Shown here: piece by piece, positions 37,481-46,033 of the stretch
How the letters are laid out: every line of letters begins with the position of its first letter
Numbering within the stretch: position 1 is the first letter of the stretch
DNA from: Hyphomicrobiales bacterium
GTDB lineage: Bacteria > Pseudomonadota > Alphaproteobacteria > Rhizobiales > Rhizobiaceae
Assembly: GCA_900467185.1 (NCBI GenBank)
Contig: UBPA01000011.1
Coordinates: 62,001 to 126,000 of the forward strand
Reading direction: 5' to 3'
DNA length: 64,000 nt
Made by a program: the position numbers and the translations under genes
The notes under the pieces: model-generated
What the model saw: the letters and a program-made list of their open reading frames with translations, nothing else
Databases searched by the model: none
What the model was told of the DNA's origin: nothing

Positions 37481-38242
37481 TCAGATAAACGGACGCCGGA
37501 CGGCCTCCAGACCGTCCCAGTCCGCGGCCCGCATGAGGCCCTCGGGATCGAGAACGTCGCACCCGCGATCCGCCCAGCGGATGAGGTTGCGCTCGGCCAG
37601 CTTCTTCAGCGTCTTGTTCGTGTGAACGATCGACAGACCCAGCGTGTCGGCGACATGCTGCTGCGTCAGCGGAATCGACACACGCTCGCCCCGGAAAAGG
37701 TTCGACGCGGCTGCCCGTTGCGACAGAAACGACAGCAGATAGGCCGCCCGCTCCAGAGCGGTGCGCCGTCCGATACTCAGAAGATGCTCATCGAGAATCC
37801 GCTCCTCCTGCGAGGCGATCCAGGTGACGTCGAAAGCGAGATCGGGATGGTTGCGATAGACCTGTCCGAGGCGTTCGCGTTCGAACACGCAGAGCGTCAG
37901 CGCCGACAGCGCCTCCACCGAATGCTTCATCTCCCCCATCAGGCTGCCCTGCAGGCCGACGAGATCGCCCGGCATGATGTAATTCAGGATCTGCCGCCGG
38001 CCGTCGCCCAGCATCTTGTAGCGAAAGCCCCACCCGGACAGCACCGTGAAGAGGTGCGCGCTGTGACTTCCCTCGCTCAGCACCGTCGTTCCCGCATCGA
38101 CGGAGAGTTCGCCGGTCTTGAAATGCGAGACGAATGCAAGTTCCTCTGGCTGAAATTCGCGGAAGGTCGGCAGGTGACGCAGGGGACACTGCTCGCACGG
38201 CGTCTGCCGGCTATTGCGCGTTCTCGGGGGATACATTGGCAC
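37481..38242 (-). CDS. Crp/Fnr-family transcriptional regulator
   Basis: 253 residues. A cyclic-nucleotide-binding-like beta roll (residues 40-130; LSEGSHSAHLFTVLSGWGFRY, MPGDLVGLQGSLMG) is followed by a dimer helix and a winged helix with VSIPLTQQHVADTLGLSIVHTNKTLKKLAERNLI. The N-terminus has C16 and C19 (CEQCPLR), as in Fnr-like proteins, but the full four-cysteine set needed for an oxygen-sensing Fe-S cluster is not visible. The SIVHTNKTLKKL recognition helix differs from the E--SR of classical Fnr. Target genes unknown. Confidence 0.9.
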   Translation of the reverse strand: MPMYPPRTRNSRQTPCEQCPLRHLPTFREFQPEELAFVSHFKTGELSVDAGTTVLSEGSHSAHLFTVLSGWGFRYKMLGDGRRQILNYIMPGDLVGLQGSLMGEMKHSVEALSALTLCVFERERLGQVYRNHPDLAFDVTWIASQEERILDEHLLSIGRRTALERAAYLLSFLSQRAAASNLFRGERVSIPLTQQHVADTLGLSIVHTNKTLKKLAERNLIRWADRGCDVLDPEGLMRAADWDGLEAVRRPFI

Positions 38243-38405
38243 TCGAAGCGGGAGACGGATGGATGACGGAAGCAGAAGAGCAGGGAAAGCCGGGCGGAGC
38301 GAAGAGGATGGACTTGAGCCTTCTCCTTACCTAGTTTCGCGCGCGACACTATTAAATTTGCTAACCGCACGCCTCATAAATGAGGCCGCAGATCTCGGAC
38401 CGACC

Positions 38406-39284
38406 ATGACACATGCCGCCTTCGCCGCCAATGCCGTTGCCGTCGTTACCGGAGCCGCCTCGGGCATCGGCCTTGCCGCCGCCCGCCGCTTTGCATCCCT
38501 CGGCATGACGGTCGTGCTGGCCGACCGCAAGGGCGAGCGTCTGACGGAAGCGGCACGGTCGGTTGCGGAGGGCTCCCCGCAGGGAGCGGCAGGCGTCCTC
38601 GCCTGCGCGACGGACGTGTCCGAGCTGGAAGCGCTCGAAGCCCTGCAGGAAGAGGTCATCGAGCGGTTCGGCAAGGTCAACGTCCTCATGAACAATGCCG
38701 GTATCCAGCCCGGCAGCGCGCTTTTTGGCCCGTTGGAGAACTGGGAGCGTGTGATGGCCGTCAATCTCGGCGGCGTCGTCAACGGCACGCGCGTCTTCGG
38801 CCCCGGCATGATCGCGCATGGCGAACCCGGCCTCATCATCAACACCGGCTCCAAGCAGGGCATCACCACGCCGCCGGGAGACCCGGCCTACAATGTGGCG
38901 AAGGCCGGCGTCAAAGCCTTCTCGGAAGCGCTCGAGCACGAGCTGCGCAACATGGCCGGCTGCCGCATCGCGTCGCATCTCCTCATTCCCGGCTTTGTCT
39001 ATACCGGGCTCACCGCCAACGGCCGCACGGAGAAACCCGAGGGCGCCTGGACGCCGGAGCAGACGGTGGACTTCATGATGGACAGCATCGCGCGTGGCGA
39101 TTTCTACATTCTCTGCCCCGACAACGATGTCAGCCGGGACCTCGACGAGAAGCGCATCCTATGGGCCGCCGGCGACATCGTGGAAAACCGCCCGCCGCTC
39201 TCCCGCTGGCACCCCGACCACGCCGAAGCCTTTCGCACCTACCTGACGCAGGACCGTCCGCGGCAGGCGGGAGACCCTGCATGA
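38406..39284 (+). CDS. Short-chain dehydrogenase/reductase
   Basis: 292 residues. NAD(P)-binding TGAASGIGLAAA (residues 14-25), NNAG, catalytic serine in INTGSKQG and the Y-x3-K pair in AYNVAKAG are intact, so it should be active. The C-terminal 45 residues (DEKRILWAAGDIVENRPPLSRWHPDH) extend past the core fold. Start at 38406 fits the domain beginning. It ends by overlapping the next gene (ATGA at 39281-39284), so it probably acts in the same pathway as the dioxygenase-esterase fusion. Substrate unknown. Confidence 0.9.
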   Translation: MTHAAFAANAVAVVTGAASGIGLAAARRFASLGMTVVLADRKGERLTEAARSVAEGSPQGAAGVLACATDVSELEALEALQEEVIERFGKVNVLMNNAGIQPGSALFGPLENWERVMAVNLGGVVNGTRVFGPGMIAHGEPGLIINTGSKQGITTPPGDPAYNVAKAGVKAFSEALEHELRNMAGCRIASHLLIPGFVYTGLTANGRTEKPEGAWTPEQTVDFMMDSIARGDFYILCPDNDVSRDLDEKRILWAAGDIVENRPPLSRWHPDHAEAFRTYLTQDRPRQAGDPA

Positions 39285-40858
39285 CGGCGATCCCCACAGG
39301 CGCCAGCGGCCTCCACCACATTACCCTCATCACCCGGAAGGTGCAGGCGAACGTCGATTTCTACGTCGGTTTCCTCGGCCTGCGCCTCGTCAAGCGGACG
39401 GCGGGCTTCGAGGATGCCGCGCAGCTACACCTCCTTTATGGCGACCGCCTCGGCACGCCCGGTTCGCTCGTCACCTTCCTCGTCTGGGAAGACGGCGGGC
39501 CCGGCCGCGTCGGCGAGGGCCAGCCGAGCGAGATCGCCTTCGCCATCGCCCCCGGGTCGATCGGCTTCTGGCTTCAACGCGCCCTGCGGTACCTCGTGCC
39601 CGTTTCCGGCCCGGCGCCGGAATTCGGCGAGCCCGTTCTGCGCCTGAAGGATCCGGACGGCGTCATCGTGAAGCTGGTGGGCACGACCGACATTGCGGGC
39701 GTCGAACCTGCCTATGCCGCCGGCATCCCACAGGGCGATGCGATCCGCGCGCTGCGCGGCGCCACCATCCTCACCAGCCGCCCCGTGGACACCGCAGCCT
39801 TCCTCGAGCGCCACACCGGCTTTCGTTCGTCCGAGCGCACCGAAACCATCGAGCGCCTGCGCTCTGATGCCGGCGACGTGATCGACGTTCGCGACGCCAC
39901 CGGCTTCTGGACCTCGGCTCCCGGCACCGGGACGATCGACCACATCGCGGTGCGCGCACCCGATCGTGCGGCCGTGAAGGCCTTGCGGGATCGCCTCGGC
40001 GCAGAAGATGCCGGCCCGATGCCCGCGCATGACCGCACCTATTTCTTCTCGCTCTACGTCCGAGAACCCGGCGGCAGCCTTATCGAGGTCGCGACCGACG
40101 GGCCGGGCATGGGGATCGACGAGGATGAACCCACTCTGGGCACCCGGCTGTTCGTGCCGGGACAGAGCGAGGACGGGCCGGATGAGGACATGACCGTCCT
40201 GTTGCCCCAATTCGGCCTTCCCGGCGAGGAGCGTTTCGCGGCGCGCGATCTGCCCTTCATCCACCGCCTGCATCAGGCGGCCGAGCCGGACGGCACCACG
40301 CTGTTTCTGCTGCATGGCAGCGGCGCCAATGAGCTGAGCCTCCTGCCGCTCGCGCGAAAGGCGGCGCCGAATGCCCTGCTCGTCGCCCTTCGCGGTCGCA
40401 GCCTCGAGGAAGGCGCGCCGCGTTTCTACCGGCGGCTTGGTGCCACGACATTCGATCAGGCCGATATCGCAAACGAAGCGGAAGCCCTCGCCGCCTTCGT
40501 CGACGGTGCGGCATCCGGCTATGGCATCGATCTGGCGCGCGCCAGCTTTCTCGGCTATTCCAACGGCGCGAACCTGATCGCCGCAACGCTGTTCCTGCAG
40601 CCGGGCCTCATCCGTCGCGCCGTCCTTCTGCGCAGCATGATGCCGCTGGAAACGATCCCGCCGGCCGACCTGTCGGGCACAGAGGTGCTGATCGTTTCGG
40701 GAGCCAATGACAGCTTCGACGCTTACCGCCCGGCGCAGGTGGCAGCACTTGCGGACGCCGGTGCTGACACGACGGTCGTCACGCTCTCCGCGAGCCACGA
40801 CCTGTCGCCGCAGGATTCAGGCACGATCGCCGGCTGGCTGCGGGCGCTGCCGGCGTGA
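39281..40858 (+). CDS. Fusion: VOC-type ring-cleaving dioxygenase plus alpha/beta-hydrolase
   Basis: 525 residues. Residues 8-285 hold two VOC modules with the expected Fe ligands H12, H221 and E269 (LHHITLITRK, IDHIAVRA, GSLIEVATD), as in the MhqO/glyoxalase-type dioxygenases. Residues 335-525 form an esterase with nucleophile S427 (GYSNG), an aspartate near D477 (SGANDSFD) and H506 (ASHDLSP), like MhqD-type carboxylesterases. In Bacillus, mhqO and mhqD are separate genes induced by quinones; here they are one polypeptide, coupled to a dehydrogenase gene. A quinone or catechol-related role is inferred. Confidence 0.9.
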   Translation: MTAIPTGASGLHHITLITRKVQANVDFYVGFLGLRLVKRTAGFEDAAQLHLLYGDRLGTPGSLVTFLVWEDGGPGRVGEGQPSEIAFAIAPGSIGFWLQRALRYLVPVSGPAPEFGEPVLRLKDPDGVIVKLVGTTDIAGVEPAYAAGIPQGDAIRALRGATILTSRPVDTAAFLERHTGFRSSERTETIERLRSDAGDVIDVRDATGFWTSAPGTGTIDHIAVRAPDRAAVKALRDRLGAEDAGPMPAHDRTYFFSLYVREPGGSLIEVATDGPGMGIDEDEPTLGTRLFVPGQSEDGPDEDMTVLLPQFGLPGEERFAARDLPFIHRLHQAAEPDGTTLFLLHGSGANELSLLPLARKAAPNALLVALRGRSLEEGAPRFYRRLGATTFDQADIANEAEALAAFVDGAASGYGIDLARASFLGYSNGANLIAATLFLQPGLIRRAVLLRSMMPLETIPPADLSGTEVLIVSGANDSFDAYRPAQVAALADAGADTTVVTLSASHDLSPQDSGTIAGWLRALPA

Positions 40859-40891
40859 CAGCCGCCATAAGAACGGGCAAGCCGGGCTCCG

Positions 40892-41434
40892 TTACTTGCG
40901 GAAGTCGATCTTGACCCGGGCGACGGGCAGGATCGTCTTCCACACCACGGCCGTGTTCGACATGGTCCTGCCGTCGCGCGAGAAGGTCAGCGTATCGAAG
41001 AAACGATAGACATCCTGCTTCGGACCGGGGTCGAGATCCACGAGATAGTTGAACCGCACGACGTTGCCGTCCACCCGCACCGTCGTGCCGCCGATCACGT
41101 CCTCGCGCGTTCCGCTATAGGTCGCGGGGCCCGTGCGCACGAAATGCCAGGTCTTGCGCTCCGTCTGCCCGTCATCGTAGCGAATGTCCTCCCGCAGGGT
41201 GAGCCCGGTTTTCGTCACCGTGCCGCGCAGTGCGATATCGAGGTCGCGCCGCGTGCCGTTAATGGCGCGAAAGGTTCCCGTCGCCCGTGCCTGACCCCGG
41301 AAGAAGCGTTCCATGACGGTCTCCCGCATCACACCCGCGGTCTTGCCCGCAGGCTGGGCGGCGGCGCCGATGGAAGCGGACAGGAAGCTGGCGGCAAGAC
41401 TGGCGGCGAAAAGGGCGGTCGATGCGATCTTCAT
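40892..41434 (-). CDS. DUF3833 family exported protein
   Basis: 180 residues. Signal peptide (MKIASTALFAASLAASFLSASIGAAAQ). The mature part, ERFFRGQARATGTFRAINGTRRDL, LREDIRYDDGQTERKTWHF and YSGTREDVIGGTTVRVDGN, fits DUF3833. Members are often lipoproteins, but no lipobox cysteine is seen here. It looks like a small beta-rich periplasmic protein. Start at 41434 from the signal peptide; GGAGAT is upstream. Function unknown. Confidence 0.85.
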   Translation of the reverse strand: MKIASTALFAASLAASFLSASIGAAAQPAGKTAGVMRETVMERFFRGQARATGTFRAINGTRRDLDIALRGTVTKTGLTLREDIRYDDGQTERKTWHFVRTGPATYSGTREDVIGGTTVRVDGNVVRFNYLVDLDPGPKQDVYRFFDTLTFSRDGRTMSNTAVVWKTILPVARVKIDFRK

Positions 41435-41716
41435 GATGATCTCCATTCTGTCATGGCGATGATACGGATCTGCGGACAGAACGGTTTCCTTTCCGGTAAA
41501 ACGTCGCGAGGGCCCGAACCATCGGCGAGCTTTTGTCGTCACTATGGGAACGGCTTCTGGAAATGTGCGGAAAATCGTCCTAAGTTCGGCCGAACCCGTT
41601 TCCGGCGCAAATCAGCCACCATTCTCCCTGAACGCTCAAGCCCGCAAAGTCTCTCGACCCTGATCCGCGGCGGCCTCCCAACCTCCGGACCAGCGTCCCC
41701 TTACAGGAACGAACCC

Positions 41717-42895
41717 ATGCCGAAATTCAATCCGCTGGTCGCCCGGCTGTCGCCGCCGCCCGTTCCCTCGGTCGCCGCCTGGGCCAAGAGCTACGACGGA
41801 AGCCGCGGGCCCCTGCTCGACCTCAGCCAGGCCGTGCCGGGCTATCCGCCGCATCCCGACATGCTGGCCTGGCTCGGCGAGGCCGCCGCCTCGAAGCAGG
41901 CGGCCGGCTATGGCCCGATCGAAGGGGAAATTCCCCTGCGCACTGCCTATGGCAACCACGTCGCGGCCCTTTACGGCGCTCCGCTGACGGGACGCAACGT
42001 CCAGATCACCGCCGGCTGCAATCAGGCCTTCGTCGCCACCGTCATCGCGCTTGCCGGTGCCGGCGATACGATCCTGATGACCAACCCCTATTACTTCAAC
42101 CACGAGACGACGCTGTCGATGCTCGGCATCAATGTCGATATCGTTCCCTGCGATGCCAAAAGCGGCTTCATCCCCGATGTCGATTCCATCGAGGCGTCGC
42201 TGCATTCCGGCGTCAAGGCGCTTGCGCTGGTGTCGCCGAACAATCCGACGGGCGCCGTCTACCCCGCCGCCCTTCTGGCCGACATCTTCGACCTTTGCCG
42301 CCGCAACGATATCTGGCTGATCCTCGACGAGACCTACCGCGACTTCCTGACCGACACGACCGAGCCGCCGCATGGCATCTTCTCGATCGAGGGCTGGCAG
42401 AACCACTTCGTCAGCCTCTACAGCTTCTCGAAGTCCTATTGCATTCCCGGCCACCGGATCGGCGCCATCACCTGCGGCATGCAGACGGTTCACCAGATCG
42501 CGAAGATCATGGACAATCTGCAGATCTGCCCGCCACGCGCCGGTCAGATCGCACTGGTAAAGGCGATCCCGGCCCTTGCCGACTGGCGCGAGGAGAATCG
42601 GCTGGAAATCGGCCGGCGCAGCGCCGCCATGCAGGCCGTGATGGCCGGTCTCGATGGCTGGAAGCTCGAATCCATCGGCGCCTACTTCGCCTATGTCCGC
42701 CACCCCTACCCCGACATCAGCGCCGAGTTCGTTGCGGGAAAGCTCGCGACGCTCGCTGGCGTCGTCTGCCTGCCGGGCGATTACTTCGGCGAGATCCAGG
42801 AAGGTTTCCTGCGCTTCGCCTTCGCGAATGCCGACGCGGAGACCATCGGCCTCCTGCGCAAGCGCCTCGAGGACTTCAAGCTGCCCGGCATCTGA
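41717..42895 (+). CDS. PLP-dependent aminotransferase, class I/II
   Basis: 392 residues. Fold type I features: YGPIEGEIPLRTAYGNHVAALYG, the SPNNPTGA motif, DETYRDF, and K239 (SFSKSYCIPGHRIG), the lysine that binds PLP. GRRSAAMQAVM and the C-terminal LRFAFANAD complete the family pattern. It transfers an amino group between an amino acid and a 2-oxo acid; substrate cannot be fixed. Start at 41717 is preceded by AGGAAC. Followed by a strong terminator; stands alone. Confidence 0.92.
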   Translation: MPKFNPLVARLSPPPVPSVAAWAKSYDGSRGPLLDLSQAVPGYPPHPDMLAWLGEAAASKQAAGYGPIEGEIPLRTAYGNHVAALYGAPLTGRNVQITAGCNQAFVATVIALAGAGDTILMTNPYYFNHETTLSMLGINVDIVPCDAKSGFIPDVDSIEASLHSGVKALALVSPNNPTGAVYPAALLADIFDLCRRNDIWLILDETYRDFLTDTTEPPHGIFSIEGWQNHFVSLYSFSKSYCIPGHRIGAITCGMQTVHQIAKIMDNLQICPPRAGQIALVKAIPALADWREENRLEIGRRSAAMQAVMAGLDGWKLESIGAYFAYVRHPYPDISAEFVAGKLATLAGVVCLPGDYFGEIQEGFLRFAFANADAETIGLLRKRLEDFKLPGI

Positions 42896-42918
42896 TGTCG
42901 CAATGCATCTGAAACGAC

Positions 42919-42955
42919 AAAACCGGACCGTGGTTTGCGACCACGATCCGGTTTT
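42919..42955. terminator. Bidirectional Rho-independent terminator
   Basis: Long stem AAAACCGGA-C-CGTGGT paired with ACCACG-A-TCCGGTTTT, loop TTGCG. A-run on one side and T-run on the other allow it to serve both the plus-strand aminotransferase gene and the minus-strand small gene ending at 42980. Confidence 0.85.
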
Positions 42956-42979
42956 GCGATGTCAGAGATGAAGGAGCGC

Positions 42980-43135
42980 TCAGATCGCTCCGAACACGCA
43001 GGCGCCGATGAAGGCGAAGGCCGCAACCAGCGTCAGCGTGCGGAGAACCGCATGAAGGCTCGGAAGGGCTGCCGTCGAGACGGCGTTGGAATATCGGGCG
43101 TGGGGACCGTGCAGGACCTGTTTCGACGTTCGCAT
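42980..43135 (-). CDS. Small membrane protein, 51 residues
   Basis: Begins MRTSKQVLHGPHARYSNAVS and ends with a single membrane helix (LTLVAAFAFIGACVFGAI). A GGAGG site lies five bases before the ATG at 43135 in the same context (GGAGGATATGATG) as the small gene at 37300. A terminator follows 25 bases downstream. The intact signals at both ends support a real gene. Family not recognised. Confidence 0.6.
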   Translation of the reverse strand: MRTSKQVLHGPHARYSNAVSTAALPSLHAVLRTLTLVAAFAFIGACVFGAI

Positions 43136-43494
43136 CATATCCTCCAGAACTAGCGAGCCGCTGTCACATTTCGCAAAATCGACCATGATCGGCTCTGCGT
43201 CTACATTCGTGGATTTCCACCGATTTCATAGACAATTTATTCCACGTCACCGATCGTTTTCAGAATTTCCTACTTTTCTCTCGGTGACCTCTGCGCTGAA
43301 AACGTTAACGCCCTTTCATGGTTCCCGGTGCGGCGATGATTTGTCCGGAAGCCTCCCGCCGGCATCGTATATCCCTGTCTCGTGACGGCGCGTGAACCGT
43401 GAAAACAGATGACTTTCGACACGGCTCGCCTATATCTCTCCCCCAGGACGCTGCCGGAACATGCGGGGCGACCGAACACATTTCGAGATGCGCC
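43136..43494. other. Divergent gap upstream of the HWE kinase
   Basis: No gene supported. An A/T-rich patch at 43200-43280 suggests promoter activity. It holds the minus-strand EcfG-like motif listed separately. Confidence 0.45.
43301..43325 (-). promoter_or_regulatory. EcfG/RpoE2-like promoter facing the small membrane gene
   Basis: On the minus strand GGAAC (43325-43321), 18 bases, TT (43302-43301). Matches the general-stress pattern. The predicted leader to the ATG at 43135 is about 158 bases, long for a direct promoter, so confidence is lower than for the other two sites. Confidence 0.4.
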
Positions 43495-45426
43495 ATGCCG
43501 AGTTCTTCCCCACCAGAAACCGCCGATGCGACGCCTGTTTCCGGCAAGCGCTGGACGACGGTCGCAGCTTCCCGAGGCGAGATCGCAGCGCTTCTGGAAA
43601 GCCGGGACTGGAGCCGGACGCCGCTCGGCGCGCGCGAGACGTGGCCCGCGTCGCTGGCGAGCCTCGTGCGCACGGTTCTGTCGTCGCCGGTCGCCATGAC
43701 GCTGCTGCTCGGTCCGCACGGCATCATGATCTACAATGCCGGCTATGCCGTCATCGCCGGCGGACGCCACCCCGCATGCTTCGGCATGTCGGCCATCGCC
43801 AGCTGGCCCGAAGTCGCCGACTTCAACCGCACCATCATCGAAGGCGTTCTGGACGGTGCGTGCTTCTCGTATGCCGACATGGAAATGACGCTGAACCGCA
43901 GCGGCGCGCCGGAACGCGTCTGGTTCGATCTCGACTACAGCCCCGTCTTCGACGATGACGGCGCCGTCATCGGCGCCCTGGCGGTGGTCGTGGAAACGAC
44001 GAAGGCAGTGGAAGCCGAACAGGCTCTTTTGCGCAACCGCGAAAAGCTGTCGCTCGCCCTGCAAGCCTCCGGCGTCGTCGGCATCTGGGACTGGGACGTC
44101 GTCGCAGACCGCGTCTATGCTGACGACAGGTTCGCATCCCTTTACGGCGTCGATCCCAAGGCGGCGGCGACGGACGGCGTGCCGATCTCCGGCTTCACCG
44201 CCGCCATTCACCCCGACGATGCCAGGCGTGTGTCCGACGTGCTGCAAAACGTGATGACCACGGGCGAGAAGCTCGCGATCGAGTACAGGCTCGTCCAGGC
44301 GGACGGGTCCGTTCGGTGGGTGCTGGCGGAAGGGCAGCCGCTGCTCGAAAACGGCACCTGCATCCGCTTCCCCGGCATCGCGGTCGATATCACCGCGCAG
44401 AAGGAGGTGGCGGAAGCCTATGCGCAGTCGGAAACCGGGTTCCGCATCCTGGCCGACACCATGCCGCAGATGGTGTGGTCCACGCGGCCCGACGGATTTC
44501 ACGATTACTACAATGCCCGCTGGTACGAGTTCACCGGCGTCCCCCCGGGATCGACCGACGGGGCCGGCTGGAACGGTCTCTTCCACGCGGAAGATCAGGA
44601 GCGGGCCTGGGCGGTCTGGCGCGAGAGCCTCGAGACCGGCGTCCCCTACCAGATCGAATATCGGCTGCGCCATCACAGCGGGTCCTATCGCTGGGTGCTC
44701 GGCCGCGCTCTGCCCATCCGCGATGCCGACGGGCGGATCACGCGCTGGTACGGCACCTGCACCGACATTCACGATGCCAAGATGGCGCAGGCGGAGCGCG
44801 AGGTCGTCGCGCATGAGCTCAGCCACCGCATCAAGAACATCTTCTCCGTGCTGAGCGGCATCATCAGCCTGTCCGCACGCTCCGAACCGCAGGCCCGCGG
44901 CTTTGCCGAGCAGTTGCGCAAGCGCATCGACGCCATGGGCCGCGCGCATGATTTCGTGCGACCGCACAGCGAGGCGTCGCGCCCGACCATGCCGGACACA
45001 ACGCTGTTCAATCTTCTGGCAAGACTGCTTGAACCCTATTGGGGCGAGGATGGAACAGGCGCGATCGCGCTGCACGGCGACGATACCGCCATTGCCGACA
45101 GTGCGGCCACGCCTCTGGCCCTGCTCCTCCACGAACTCGGAACCAACTCGGCAAAATACGGCGCGCTCTCGACCGCCGACGGCCGGGTCGCGATCACCGG
45201 ACGCATCGACGGCGAAACCTATCATCTCCGCTGGAAGGAACAGGTCCCGGGCGTCGTCATCGCCGCGCCCGAGCGGGACGGCTTCGGGTCAAGGCTGATG
45301 AAGATCAGCGCCGAAGGCCAGCTGGAGGGACGGCTGGAGCGCTTCTGGGAACCGGATGGCTTGCGGATCGAGGCGTCCATTCCGCTCAGCGCACTGACCC
45401 GCAGCGGACGCCTCGGGCGCCGCTAG
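43495..45426 (+). CDS. PAS-containing HWE-family sensor histidine kinase
   Basis: 643 residues, no membrane helix. Three PAS-like modules (about residues 40-165, 175-290 and 315-430; the last two with the PAC ends VRWVLAEGQPLLENG...FPGIAVDITA and YRWVLGRALPIRDADG...WYGTCTDIHD). The HWE kinase core carries HELSHRIKNIFSV, with H444 the predicted phospho-acceptor, then LLHELGTNSAKYGALS and the RWKE motif that names the family. Start uncertain; ATG 43399 is in frame. The convergent single receiver at 45437 is a candidate partner. HWE kinases often feed the general stress pathway in alphaproteobacteria. Confidence 0.9.
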   Translation: MPSSSPPETADATPVSGKRWTTVAASRGEIAALLESRDWSRTPLGARETWPASLASLVRTVLSSPVAMTLLLGPHGIMIYNAGYAVIAGGRHPACFGMSAIASWPEVADFNRTIIEGVLDGACFSYADMEMTLNRSGAPERVWFDLDYSPVFDDDGAVIGALAVVVETTKAVEAEQALLRNREKLSLALQASGVVGIWDWDVVADRVYADDRFASLYGVDPKAAATDGVPISGFTAAIHPDDARRVSDVLQNVMTTGEKLAIEYRLVQADGSVRWVLAEGQPLLENGTCIRFPGIAVDITAQKEVAEAYAQSETGFRILADTMPQMVWSTRPDGFHDYYNARWYEFTGVPPGSTDGAGWNGLFHAEDQERAWAVWRESLETGVPYQIEYRLRHHSGSYRWVLGRALPIRDADGRITRWYGTCTDIHDAKMAQAEREVVAHELSHRIKNIFSVLSGIISLSARSEPQARGFAEQLRKRIDAMGRAHDFVRPHSEASRPTMPDTTLFNLLARLLEPYWGEDGTGAIALHGDDTAIADSAATPLALLLHELGTNSAKYGALSTADGRVAITGRIDGETYHLRWKEQVPGVVIAAPERDGFGSRLMKISAEGQLEGRLERFWEPDGLRIEASIPLSALTRSGRLGRR

Positions 45427-45436
45427 GCGATTTGTC

Positions 45437-45835
45437 TCAGGCGAAAACGCGAAGACGGGCCGGCGCATGTGCCTGCCGCGCTTCACGCAGAGCGACCGTG
45501 TAGCGCACGGCGGCCTTCAGGTCGTCTTCCGCCACTGGCTTCGGCAACACGCCGACGGCACCCGGAAAGGCCTCGCCGACCTGCGAGGGATTGGCTGTCA
45601 TGAAAAGAACGGTCATGCCGTGACGCTCGGCCAGCATCCGGCCGATATCGCGGCCCGTGGCGCCATCACGCAGGTTCAGATCGACGAGGGCGATATCGGC
45701 GAGCGGACCCAGTTTGATCGCGGAGGCCGTATCGGCGGCAATGCCGACGGGCCGGTGGCCCAGTTCCTCGACGACGTACTCGATCTCGGTCGCGACGAAA
45801 ATCTCGTCCTCGACCACCATGATATTGCAGCTCAT
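45437..45835 (-). CDS. Single-domain response regulator
   Basis: 132 residues, receiver only. Conserved EDE (MVVEDEIFVATE), phospho-aspartate D52 (ALVDLNL), the threonine in FMTAN and K99 (VLPKPV). The GRDIG and MTANPSQ segments resemble receivers that pair with HWE kinases. It ends 10 bases from the end of the convergent HWE kinase gene and has its own stress-type promoter, so a role as kinase partner or phosphate sink in stress signalling is plausible. Confidence 0.88.
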   Translation of the reverse strand: MSCNIMVVEDEIFVATEIEYVVEELGHRPVGIAADTASAIKLGPLADIALVDLNLRDGATGRDIGRMLAERHGMTVLFMTANPSQVGEAFPGAVGVLPKPVAEDDLKAAVRYTVALREARQAHAPARLRVFA

Positions 45836-45910
45836 ATCGACATGCCCACTTCACCAGAATACACCGCCGCTCCCCATTCATTCCCCGGGAACGAGACGAC
45901 GACGCTCATG

Positions 45911-45935
45911 AATGCCGTGCAACGTTAAAAGTTCC
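45911..45935 (-). promoter_or_regulatory. EcfG/RpoE2-type promoter of the receiver gene
   Basis: On the minus strand GGAAC (45935-45931), 18 bases, TT (45912-45911). The first eight spacer bases, TTTTAACG, are the same as in the site at 37244. Predicted leader to the receiver ATG at 45835 is about 68 bases. Confidence 0.6.
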
Positions 45936-46033
45936 CTGCCGTATCGCCGGGAGAAACTCTTTCGAACGCTCTTTTTTTCAGGCCCCGCCTGTGGTGTAAC
46001 CCGCGCAACGCGATCGACCGGGAAAGGTGGCGC

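Noticed and set aside
43450-43485. EcfG-like promoter on the plus strand before the HWE kinase
   Set aside because: A GGAAC is present but the following TT is at spacing 20, outside the 18-19 rule.
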